From Pseudomonadota bacterium (GTDB taxonomy: Bacteria; Myxococcota_A; Polyangia; Fen-1088), in contig JAEXQJ010000267.1 in NCBI GenBank assembly GCA_023438785.1, positions 1 through 6,158 of the forward strand: a DNA stretch of 6,158 bases, read 5' to 3'. Position numbers and translations under genes: made by a program. The notes below the pieces were generated by a model. That model had not been told where the DNA came from and searched no databases. It saw nothing but the letters and a program-made list of their open reading frames with translations. Of the stretch, positions 1 to 6,158 are shown one piece after another; positions within the stretch are counted from its first letter, which is position 1; every line of letters begins with the position of its first letter.

Positions 1-153
1 TCCATGCCGGCGATGATCAAGACGCTCTACGGTTCATCCACATCGAACCAGGATCCCGCGCCCTGCAGCAGCGGCTTCGTCATGGTCAAGGTGGCGGACA
101 CGACCACTTGCCCGTGGGTTCGCGCCAACCAGAGCACGCTGTTCGGATCGTAG
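1..153 (+). CDS. Possible C-terminal fragment of an unidentified protein (5' end outside window)
   Basis: Frame 1 of the plus strand is open from the window edge to a TAG at 151-153. It encodes about 50 residues, starting SMPAMIKTLYGSS and ending in TLFGS. The fragment is rich in Ser, Thr, Asn and Gln and has two cysteines (in APCSSG and TTCPWV), which would suit an exported protein, but I do not recognise the family. About 86% of its third codon positions are G or C, which supports coding. However, the antisense frame ending at position 27 shares the same wobble positions, and first/second-position composition (about 44% and 58% GC in this frame) fits the antisense slightly better. The antisense frame has no usable start, so I favour this reading. 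If real, the gene converges on the FadL-like gene with 27 bp between stop codons. The call is tentative. Confidence 0.38.
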   Translation, partial: SMPAMIKTLYGSSTSNQDPAPCSSGFVMVKVADTTTCPWVRANQSTLFGS

Positions 154-179
154 GGTTCGGCCTTCAGGCCCGGCCACCC
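153..179. terminator. Possible hairpin between convergent genes
   Basis: The short gap between the plus-strand stop (151-153) and the stop of the FadL-like gene (181-183) can fold. GGCC (159-162) and GGCC (167-170) pair around a TTCA loop, and GGGT (153-156) can pair with ACCC (176-179) through an asymmetric internal loop of 2 and 5 nt. The position suits a bidirectional terminator, but neither strand has a T-run, and GC-rich DNA forms such structures often by chance. Confidence 0.25.
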
Positions 180-180
180 G

Positions 181-1647
181 TCAACGCGCGATTCGCAGCG
201 ACACCCCGGCGCCCACCATGTAGCCGCGGCTGGAGAAGCCGGGGTAGCCGGGGTTGTTGGTCTGCAGGCCGGCCGTCCCGCTGGCCGGCAGGTTCGTGCG
301 GATGTCGATGGCCGTGTCCGGGAATTCGTCGACCACGGGGTGGGGCGCGTCGGCGCGCTTGGTGACCTGGCGGGGAATGAAGAACGAGCCGAAGAGGTAG
401 AAGCCCGCCTCCACCTCCCGGCCCAGCATGTCGATGGGGGCCTCGATGCCCGCAGCGCCCCCCACGCGTGAGTTGTCCACGTAGTTGGAACGACCGGTCT
501 GATCCGGCACGGGCGAGGGCACCCAGCCCAAATCCAGGGATAGGCGACGCTGTTTCCAAGCCAGGTTGCCTCCCGCCACGATGCTGAGCGTGTCGTGCCA
601 TTGGTCGGCCGGGGCCTCGCCGTGGCGGTCGTGGTACGTCGACCAACGCTCCAGCACGAGCTGCAGGCCCAACTCCCAGGGCAGCCGTCCATCGTCCATG
701 CGCGGGCCCGCCAGGCCGGCTCCCGTGCCGATGCGCGTGGGCTCGAAGCCCTGGGACAGGACATAGACCTGGGGCACATGATCCTGGCCCGCCGGGTAAG
801 CATCGAAGTTCCAGTAGCGGATGCTGTTGAAGCCCTGGGTCTCATTGCTGATTCCCATGTGCAGGGTGGCAAAAACCGTCGTTCTTTCCGTGGGATGTGC
901 GGAAACGCCGAAGTAAGGCTTGAACTTGCTGTCCGACCGTACGTCCGCGTCGAGAAGGATGGCCTCCTGGTGCAGGGTGTCCGGCAGGTACACGGCCATC
1001 GTGCTGCGCGTGAAGATGGCGATGTCGATGCCCGCGCCCACGGACAGCCAATCGTTGAGCTGGCTGCCCAGCGCCACCGCGAAGCTGGATGAGCGCAAGC
1101 GATCCCCCATGAGCTCGAAGTGGAGCTGGTTGGAGAAGTACTGCTCGCGCTCGTCGGCGAAGAACCCGCGCTGGTCCATGAAGGTGTTCACGGGCAGGAG
1201 CGCATAGAAACCGAAGGCCAGCCAGCGCCCCGCCAACGGGCGGACTACGCCCAACACCGCGTAGAGCGTGTCCTCGTCTTCGTCCGTGTCGCCGCGAGCC
1301 TGGGTCAGGGCGGACGTGGCGCGCGGGCGTTGCGTCTGGTCGGTGATGGTGTCGTAGACCGAGGTGGGCACGTCCACGCCCGCTGGTCGGGCCCGCAGGC
1401 GAACGCGACCGCGCGTGGCCAGACCGAAGAAGCCGGCTTCGAGTTTGGGTGTGGCGCTGGGGAGCAAAGCCGGGTTGAAGTAGGTGGCGGCCGCGCCGTG
1501 GGACAGGAGGCGGGCCGAGAGCCCGTTGGCCCCGGTGGGCGCCCCCAGCATCTCCAGCACCCCGGATGCGGCAGCAGAGCGGGTCGTCATCAGGACGGCA
1601 CAGGAGAGCAGGAGGGCCGGCAGATCCCGGCGGAGGGCGCTTGGCAT
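181..1647 (-). CDS. FadL/OmpP1/TodX-family outer-membrane transport protein
   Basis: This is a predicted outer-membrane beta-barrel for uptake of hydrophobic compounds such as long-chain fatty acids or aromatics; the substrate cannot be told from sequence. The N-terminus has a signal peptide: basic ALRRD, hydrophobic LPALLLSCAVLM, then a likely cut near SAAA/SG. The mature start carries the family's hatch-type motif ATYFNPALLPS. Further family features are alternating hydrophobic strands throughout, VPQVYVLSQGFEPTRIGTGAG, LERWSTY (resembling the FadL EWTRWS region), YVDNSRVGGAAG, and a final strand GYMVGAGVSLRIAR. The last residue is Arg rather than the common aromatic. With the ATG at 1645-1647 the protein is 488 aa, close to the family's usual 400-500. 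A GTG at 1663-1665 would add six residues (VAFFRP) and has a weak GGGA 8 nt upstream; I prefer the ATG because it gives a normal signal-peptide n-region. It lies just downstream of the small six-Cys gene on the same strand, so the two may share a transcript. Family membership is fairly sure, ligand unknown. Confidence 0.85.
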   Translation of the reverse strand: MPSALRRDLPALLLSCAVLMTTRSAAASGVLEMLGAPTGANGLSARLLSHGAAATYFNPALLPSATPKLEAGFFGLATRGRVRLRARPAGVDVPTSVYDTITDQTQRPRATSALTQARGDTDEDEDTLYAVLGVVRPLAGRWLAFGFYALLPVNTFMDQRGFFADEREQYFSNQLHFELMGDRLRSSSFAVALGSQLNDWLSVGAGIDIAIFTRSTMAVYLPDTLHQEAILLDADVRSDSKFKPYFGVSAHPTERTTVFATLHMGISNETQGFNSIRYWNFDAYPAGQDHVPQVYVLSQGFEPTRIGTGAGLAGPRMDDGRLPWELGLQLVLERWSTYHDRHGEAPADQWHDTLSIVAGGNLAWKQRRLSLDLGWVPSPVPDQTGRSNYVDNSRVGGAAGIEAPIDMLGREVEAGFYLFGSFFIPRQVTKRADAPHPVVDEFPDTAIDIRTNLPASGTAGLQTNNPGYPGFSSRGYMVGAGVSLRIAR

Positions 1648-1660
1648 GGGGCGAAAGAAT

Positions 1661-1693
1661 GCCACAGCCGTGGTCCCAGGGTGACCGCGTGGC
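1661..1693 (-). other. Inverted repeat spanning the start region of the FadL-like gene
   Basis: GCCAC (1661-1665) is complementary to GTGGC (1689-1693), and inside it GGTC (1672-1675) pairs with GACC (1683-1686) around a 7-nt loop. On the minus-strand transcript this would place the alternative GTG start inside the outer stem and could hide the start region or help end the upstream transcript. The arms are only 5 and 4 bp, there is no T-run, and chance formation is possible. Confidence 0.2.
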
Positions 1694-2181
1694 TACTCGG
1701 GGCAGGCGCGGGCGGGGAACCAGATGGTCTTGGGATCGGCGCAGGCGCGCTGGTAGCGGCCGGCCAGACGCTTGGCCTGCTTCGAGGGCCCGCTCAGCTT
1801 GGTTGGACGGCACTTGCGCGTGGGATCACAGGAGTAGGCGCCCCAGCCGGCCGCGCTCTCGGTGCCCACGGCGAACACGGTGGCCGGGCCGATCTCGGCC
1901 ATGATGATGGCCAGGGCGTAGGTCTTGCCCAGGCCGGGCAGTTGCACACCAGCCAGCGCGGATTCAGCGCACTTCTTGGTGTCTTCCGCGCTCACGTCTT
2001 TGCCCAAGGCCTCCAGCCCGCCTCGGTCCACGCACGCGTCCTTGGCCGGCCAACTCTCCAAGCCCAGCGCCTTGTTCAGCGTCATGACCGCTTGGGTCAT
2101 CTCCTTGCCCACGCCGGGTGGCAGCGTGGCCACCGCGGTGTCAGCCCCCAGGAACAGCATCCACGCGATAATCAGCGTCAT
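1693..2181 (-). CDS. Small exported six-cysteine protein of unknown function
   Basis: A 162-aa protein that I do not recognise. It starts MTLIIAWMLFLGADTAVATLP, which reads as a short signal peptide with a likely cut after ATA or ATL, although the n-region lacks a positive charge. Six cysteines (residues 50, 71, 118, 124, 147, 160) could form three disulfides in the periplasm or outside the cell. Residues 81-106 (LPGLGKTYALAIIMAEIG, then PATVFAVG) are hydrophobic and resemble a helix-hairpin-helix; they are followed by a Cys- and basic-rich tail containing LSGPSKQAKR. The ATG at 2179-2181 was chosen because it begins the hydrophobic leader; the open frame further upstream overlaps the purL 3' end and lacks protein-like composition. 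No Shine-Dalgarno is visible. The gene begins 55 bp after purL and ends 27 bp before the longest possible start of the FadL-like gene. The reading frame is credible; export is likely but not certain; the function is unknown. Confidence 0.7.
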   Translation of the reverse strand: MTLIIAWMLFLGADTAVATLPPGVGKEMTQAVMTLNKALGLESWPAKDACVDRGGLEALGKDVSAEDTKKCAESALAGVQLPGLGKTYALAIIMAEIGPATVFAVGTESAAGWGAYSCDPTRKCRPTKLSGPSKQAKRLAGRYQRACADPKTIWFPARACPE

Positions 2182-2199
2182 GGGGCGATGATACTGAGT

Positions 2200-2228
2200 C
2201 GAGCGGGGCCAGTCGACGGCCCCGCCCG
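2200..2228 (-). terminator. Strong GC hairpin 8 nt after the purL stop
   Basis: In the minus-strand transcript CGGGCGGGGCC (2228-2218) pairs with GGCCCCGCTCG (2210-2200) around the 7-nt loop GTCGACT. That is an 11-bp stem with a single G-U pair; the inner 8 bp are perfect. The location directly behind the purL stop suggests a transcription end or a 3' stabilising structure. No T-run follows (next is ACTCAGTATC), so it is not a classical intrinsic terminator. On the plus strand the G-U becomes an A-C mismatch, so the stem is better as minus-strand RNA, in line with the direction of the genes. Confidence 0.5.
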
Positions 2229-2236
2229 TGCACGCC

Positions 2237-5200
2237 TCAGCCGACGAACCGGCGGGCGTTGCGGAACAGGCGCAGCCAGGGGCCATCCTCGCCCCAGTCG
2301 TCGGGGTGCCACGAGAACTGCACCGTGCGGAACACGCGCTCGGGGTGAGGCATGAGGATGGTCACGCGACCGTCCGGCGTGGTGATGGCGGTCATGGCCG
2401 CGGGCGAGCCGTTGGGATTGGCGGGGTAGTGCTCGGCCGTGCGGCCGTGATTGTCCACGAAGCGCGCCGCCACCAGCCCCGACGTCTCCAGGATCGCCTG
2501 CTGCTCGGCGGATTCGAATTCGGCGCGGCCTTCGCCGTGGGCCACGGCGATGGGCAGCATCGAGCCCGCCATCCCGCGCAGCAAGACCGAGGGGCTCTCC
2601 TCGATGCGCACCATGGACAGGCGCGCCTCGAACTGCTCCGAGCGGTTGCGCACGAAGCGCGGCCAGTGCTGGGCGCCGGGGATGATCTCCTTCAGGTTGG
2701 ACACCGCCTGGCAGCCGTTGCACACGCCCAGGGTGAAGGTGTCGGGGCGGGCGAAGAAGGCCTCGAACGCGGCGCGGGCGCGGGCGTTGAAGAGGATGGA
2801 CTTGGCCCAACCCTCGCCGGCGCCCAGGACGTCGCCGTACGAGAAGCCACCACAGGCGGCCAAGCCGCGGAAGCCCGACAGATCGAAGCGACCGGCCAGG
2901 ATGTCGCTCATGTGGACGTCCACCGATGCGAAGCCGGCGCGGTGGAAGGCCGCGGCCATCTCCACCTGACCGTTCACGCCTTGCTCGCGCAGGATAGCCA
3001 CGCGCGGGCGGGCGCCCCGGTTGACGAAAGGCGCGGCCACGTCCTCGGCGGGGTCGAAGCTCAGCTTCACCGTGCGCCCGGGATCGCTCTCATCGGTGCG
3101 GGCCGCCTGCTCCTCGGCCGCGCAGGCCGCGTCGTCGCGCAGGCTCTGCATGGCCAAGGTGGTCTCGGACCACATGCCGCGCAGGACGGTGCGTTTTTCG
3201 TCGAGCAGCGTTTGGCCGCCGCGCCGGATGAGCACGCGGTTGTGGGCCGTGGGTTGCCCGAGACGGTGGACGTAACTGCCCAGGCCCGCCTCGGCGAAGG
3301 CGGCGCGCACGCGGTCCACGTCGGTGTCGCGCACCTGAACCACGGCGCCCAACTCTTCGCAGAAGAGGCCGGCCAGCGCGTCGCCCGGCAGGTCCGCCAG
3401 ATCGATGTCCAGACCCGCGCCGCCCGCGAAGGCCATCTCCACCAAGGTGGCGAAGAGGCCGCCGTCCGAACGATCGTGATAGGCGAGCAGGGCACCCGCT
3501 TGGTTGAGCGATTGAATGGTGGCGAAGAAGGCCTTGAACGCCGCCGGATCCGAGAGGTCAGGCGCCTGCGCACCCAACTGGCCGTAGACCTGGGCCAGGG
3601 CCGAGCCGCCCAGCCGGTTTTGGCCCGCGCCCAGATCGATGAGCAGCAACTCGCTCGGCCCCTTGTCCAGGCGCACCTGCGGGGTCAGGGCGCGGCGCAC
3701 GTCGGTGACCGGAGCGAAGGCGCTCACGATGAGCGACAGGGGCGCGGTGACCCTCTTCTCCTGGCCCGCCTCGCGCCACACCGTGCTCATGGACATGCTG
3801 TCCTTGCCCACGGGGATGGCGATGCCCAGGGCCGGGGCCAACTCGGCGCCCACCGCGCGCACCGCCTCGTAAAGGCGCACGTCCTCGCCCGGATGACCCG
3901 CGGCGCACATCCAGTTGGCCGACAGGCGCACCTTGTCGATGCCGTCGATGGGGGCGGAGGCGATGTTGGTCAGGGCCTCGCCCAGCGCCATACGCGCCGA
4001 GGCCGCACCGTCGAGCAGGGCCAGCGGCGTGCGCTCGCCCATGGCCATGGCCTCGCCCGTGAAGACGTCGTAGCTGGTGGTGGTCACGGCCGCGTCGGCC
4101 ACGGGCACCTGCCACGGGCCGACCATCTGATCGCGGCACACCATGCCGGTCACCGTGCGATCGCCGATGGTGATGAGGAAGGTCTTGTCCGCCACCGTGG
4201 GCAGCCGCAGAACGCGCAGGGCCGCCTCGCGCACCTGGATCTTCGCCGTGTCCAAGGGCAGGGCGGGCACAGCGGCCCGTTTCACGTTGCGCACCATCTT
4301 CGGTGGCTTGCCCAGCAGCACGGACAGCGGCATGTCGATGGGGCGGTTCTCGAAGTGCGAGTCGGTGAGCACCAGGCGGCCCTCCGCGGTGGCGTGGCCC
4401 ACCACCGCGAACGGGCAGCGCTCGCGCCGGCACAGCTCGGCGAAACGGTCCAGGCGATCGGCGGCCACGGCCAGGACGTAGCGTTCCTGGGCCTCGTTGC
4501 ACCAGATCTCCTTGGGCGACATGCCCGGCTCATCGTTGGGGACCTTGCGCAGCTCGAACACGGCGCCGCGGCCGCAGTCGTGCACCAACTCGGGCAGGGC
4601 GTTGGACAGACCGCCCGCGCCCACGTCGTGGATGGAATAGATGGGCGTCTCTTCGCCCTGCGCCCAGCAGCGATCGATCACCTCCTGACAGCGCCGCTGC
4701 ATCTCGGCGTTGTCGCGCTGGACGGAGGCGAAATCCAAATCCTCCTCGGAGGCTCCCGAGGCCATGGACGACGCCGCGCCCCCGCCCAGGCCGATGAGCA
4801 TGGCCGGGCCGCCCAGCACCACGATGGCCGCGCCCGCCGGGACCTCGGCCTTCTTGATGTGCTCGTGGCGGATGTTGCCAAACCCGCCCGCGATCATGAT
4901 GGGCTTGTGGTAGCCGCGCACCTCGGGGCCGGACGGGCCGGGGACCTGCATCTCGAAGGTGCGGAAGTAGCCCGCCAGGTTGGGCCGGCCGAACTCGTTG
5001 TTGAAGGCCGCGCCGCCGATGGGGCCTTCCAACATGATGTCCAGCGCCGAGGCGATGCGGCTGGGCTTGCCGAAGTCCTCTTCCCAGGGCTGCACGGCAC
5101 CCGGCAGACGCAGATTGGAGACGGAGAAGCCCGTCAGGCCGGCCTTGGGTTTGGATCCGCGGCCCACCGCGCCCTCGTCGCGGATCTCGCCGCCCGAGCC

Positions 5201-6136
5201 GGTGGCCGCGCCCGGGTGGGGCGAGATGGCCGTGGGGTGGTTGTGCGTCTCGACCTTCATCAAGATGCACACCGGCTCGCGTTGGAAGTCGTACACGCCG
5301 CTTCCGGGATCCGGGAAGAAGCGCCCGGCCTCGAAGCCCGCCATCACGGCGGCGTTGTCTTTGTAGGCCGACAGCACGCCGTCCGGACTGGCCTCGGTGC
5401 TGCGGCGGATCATCTGGAAGAGCGACCGGGGCTGCTTCTCGCCGTCGATGATGAACTCGGCGTTGAAGATCTTGTGGCGGCAGTGCTCGCTGTTGGCCTG
5501 GGCGAACATCATCAACTCCACGTCCGTGGGATTGCGCCCCAGGCCGCGGAAGCTGCTCACCAGGTAGTCGATTTCGTCGGAGGCCAGGGCCAGGCCCAGC
5601 TTGCTGTTGGCCGCCTCGATGGCCGCCCGCCCGCCGTTCAGCACGTCCACGGTGTCCAGCGGCGCGGGTTGCGCATGCGCGAACAGGCGCGCCGCCTGCG
5701 CCTCGTCGGTGAGCACCGACTCGGTCATCCGGTCATGCAGGCCCGCCCGGAGCGCCGCCTCATCCGTGACCGTCCCCGCGACGGTGTACCAAATCCCCCG
5801 CTCGATGCGTCGCACGCGCACCAGCCCACAATTGCGCGCCACATCCGTCGCCTTCGACGACCAGGGCGAAATGGTACCCAGCCGCGGCACGACCAAGAGC
5901 CGCTTGCCCTGCAGCCCCTTCTTCGCCACCCGCGGCCCGTAGCGCAGCAGCCGCTCCAGCACGACGCGCTCGCCCGCCGGCAACTCCTCCACCACGTCAA
6001 CCAGGTGAACGAATTCCGCATCAATCTCCGTCACCCGTGGGTTGGCCACCTGCAGCTTCTTCAGCCGCTTGGCCAACCGCGCCGGAGTCAAAGCAGGAGC
6101 ACCAGCCAGAGCCATCATGCACATCGTGGGGGACAT
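2237..6136 (-). CDS. purL: Phosphoribosylformylglycinamidine synthase (FGAM synthetase), large single-chain form
   Basis: This cytoplasmic enzyme catalyses the fourth step of de novo purine synthesis: FGAR + ATP + glutamine give FGAM + ADP + Pi + glutamate. At 1299 aa it matches the ~1295-aa fused form of E. coli and Salmonella, which carries its own glutaminase and needs no separate PurS or PurQ. Order: PurS-like N-terminal domain (about 10-145), linker (about 170-220), two-fold AIRS-type synthetase core (about 225-980), class I glutaminase (about 1040-1299). Visible hallmarks: TISPWSSKATD (88-98), FAQANSEHCRHK (211-222), KVETHNHPTAISP (294-306), ATGSGGEIRDEGA (311-323), GGGAASSMASG (451-461), IPVGKDSMSM (774-783), YHDRSDGGL (886-894), CGGFSYGDVLGAGEGWAKS (1095-1113). 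The glutaminase triad is complete: Cys1139 in GVCNGC, and His1264 and Glu1266 in MPHPERV. No frameshift or missing catalytic residue is seen. The start is unsettled: ATGs occur at residues 1, 5, 7 and 8. E. coli PurL begins MMEILRGSPALS, as I recall it, so MMALAGAPALT at residue 7 or 8 (start at 6118 or 6115) fits homologs best; the longest is given here. The frame stays open to the window edge. Confidence 0.97.
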   Translation of the reverse strand: MSPTMCMMALAGAPALTPARLAKRLKKLQVANPRVTEIDAEFVHLVDVVEELPAGERVVLERLLRYGPRVAKKGLQGKRLLVVPRLGTISPWSSKATDVARNCGLVRVRRIERGIWYTVAGTVTDEAALRAGLHDRMTESVLTDEAQAARLFAHAQPAPLDTVDVLNGGRAAIEAANSKLGLALASDEIDYLVSSFRGLGRNPTDVELMMFAQANSEHCRHKIFNAEFIIDGEKQPRSLFQMIRRSTEASPDGVLSAYKDNAAVMAGFEAGRFFPDPGSGVYDFQREPVCILMKVETHNHPTAISPHPGAATGSGGEIRDEGAVGRGSKPKAGLTGFSVSNLRLPGAVQPWEEDFGKPSRIASALDIMLEGPIGGAAFNNEFGRPNLAGYFRTFEMQVPGPSGPEVRGYHKPIMIAGGFGNIRHEHIKKAEVPAGAAIVVLGGPAMLIGLGGGAASSMASGASEEDLDFASVQRDNAEMQRRCQEVIDRCWAQGEETPIYSIHDVGAGGLSNALPELVHDCGRGAVFELRKVPNDEPGMSPKEIWCNEAQERYVLAVAADRLDRFAELCRRERCPFAVVGHATAEGRLVLTDSHFENRPIDMPLSVLLGKPPKMVRNVKRAAVPALPLDTAKIQVREAALRVLRLPTVADKTFLITIGDRTVTGMVCRDQMVGPWQVPVADAAVTTTSYDVFTGEAMAMGERTPLALLDGAASARMALGEALTNIASAPIDGIDKVRLSANWMCAAGHPGEDVRLYEAVRAVGAELAPALGIAIPVGKDSMSMSTVWREAGQEKRVTAPLSLIVSAFAPVTDVRRALTPQVRLDKGPSELLLIDLGAGQNRLGGSALAQVYGQLGAQAPDLSDPAAFKAFFATIQSLNQAGALLAYHDRSDGGLFATLVEMAFAGGAGLDIDLADLPGDALAGLFCEELGAVVQVRDTDVDRVRAAFAEAGLGSYVHRLGQPTAHNRVLIRRGGQTLLDEKRTVLRGMWSETTLAMQSLRDDAACAAEEQAARTDESDPGRTVKLSFDPAEDVAAPFVNRGARPRVAILREQGVNGQVEMAAAFHRAGFASVDVHMSDILAGRFDLSGFRGLAACGGFSYGDVLGAGEGWAKSILFNARARAAFEAFFARPDTFTLGVCNGCQAVSNLKEIIPGAQHWPRFVRNRSEQFEARLSMVRIEESPSVLLRGMAGSMLPIAVAHGEGRAEFESAEQQAILETSGLVAARFVDNHGRTAEHYPANPNGSPAAMTAITTPDGRVTILMPHPERVFRTVQFSWHPDDWGEDGPWLRLFRNARRFVG

Positions 6137-6158
6137 CTTCGCGCGCGCAGACTGGCGC

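Noticed and set aside
27..872. A 281-codon minus-strand frame overlapping the FadL-like gene
   Set aside because: Most of it is Arg/Pro/Ser/Thr/Trp-rich shadow of the FadL-like gene. Only the last ~50 codons past that gene's stop look protein-like, and they have no usable start codon.
1584..1610. Possible lipoprotein signal (LLSC) in the FadL-like leader
   Set aside because: The cysteine sits in the middle of the hydrophobic stretch and is followed by AVLM rather than a polar mature start; a standard signal peptide with a later Ala-rich cut fits better.
2182..2286. Upstream extension of the small gene to a start at 2286
   Set aside because: The added 35 residues overlap the purL 3' end, contain no conserved-looking features, and would bury the signal peptide internally.
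1120..2355. A 411-codon plus-strand open frame antisense to the FadL-like and small genes
   Set aside because: It runs opposite two better-supported genes, has low-complexity Arg/Gly/Ala-rich composition with no recognisable domain, and is what high-GC DNA produces by chance.
2178..2810. A 210-codon minus-strand frame overlapping the purL 3' end
   Set aside because: It is an out-of-frame shadow of the PurL glutaminase domain, with Arg/Pro/Gly-rich composition.
3558..5270. Long minus-strand open frames in a second frame of purL (3558-4502, 4530-5270)
   Set aside because: Their products are Arg/Gly/His/Pro-rich without domains, while the purL frame is continuous and matches the enzyme along its whole length.

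Overview
The window is very GC-rich and densely coding, with strong G/C preference at third codon positions. It encodes an exported outer-membrane barrel protein, so the host is Gram-negative. The large single-chain PurL, together with a FadL-type porin in a high-GC background, would fit a Myxococcota/Deltaproteobacteria-like or other high-GC proteobacterial lineage. That placement is inference, not something the sequence proves.

Layout, read along the minus strand: purL (6136 to 2237) encodes the full-length ~1300-residue formylglycinamidine ribonucleotide (FGAM) synthase of purine synthesis. A strong GC hairpin follows 8 nt after its stop. Next is a small, probably exported, six-cysteine protein of unknown function (2181 to 1693). 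After it comes a FadL/OmpP1/TodX-family outer-membrane transporter (1647 or 1665 to 181). On the plus strand, positions 1-153 are probably the 3' end of a gene that converges on the transporter gene; this call is tentative. There is no gene-free stretch over 300 bases. The longest gap between called genes is 55 bp.

The three minus-strand genes are closely spaced (55 bp, then 27 or 45 bp), so co-transcription is possible. The hairpin after purL argues that the two envelope genes may instead be a separate unit. No functional link between purine synthesis and the envelope genes is visible. None of the three starts has a convincing Shine-Dalgarno sequence.

I see no CRISPR array, RNA gene, intact insertion sequence or defence system, and no clear evidence of a novel multi-gene system. 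The item most worth a second look is the small six-cysteine protein. Its middle part resembles a helix-hairpin-helix / IS110-type C-terminal pattern although its N-terminus looks like a signal peptide.
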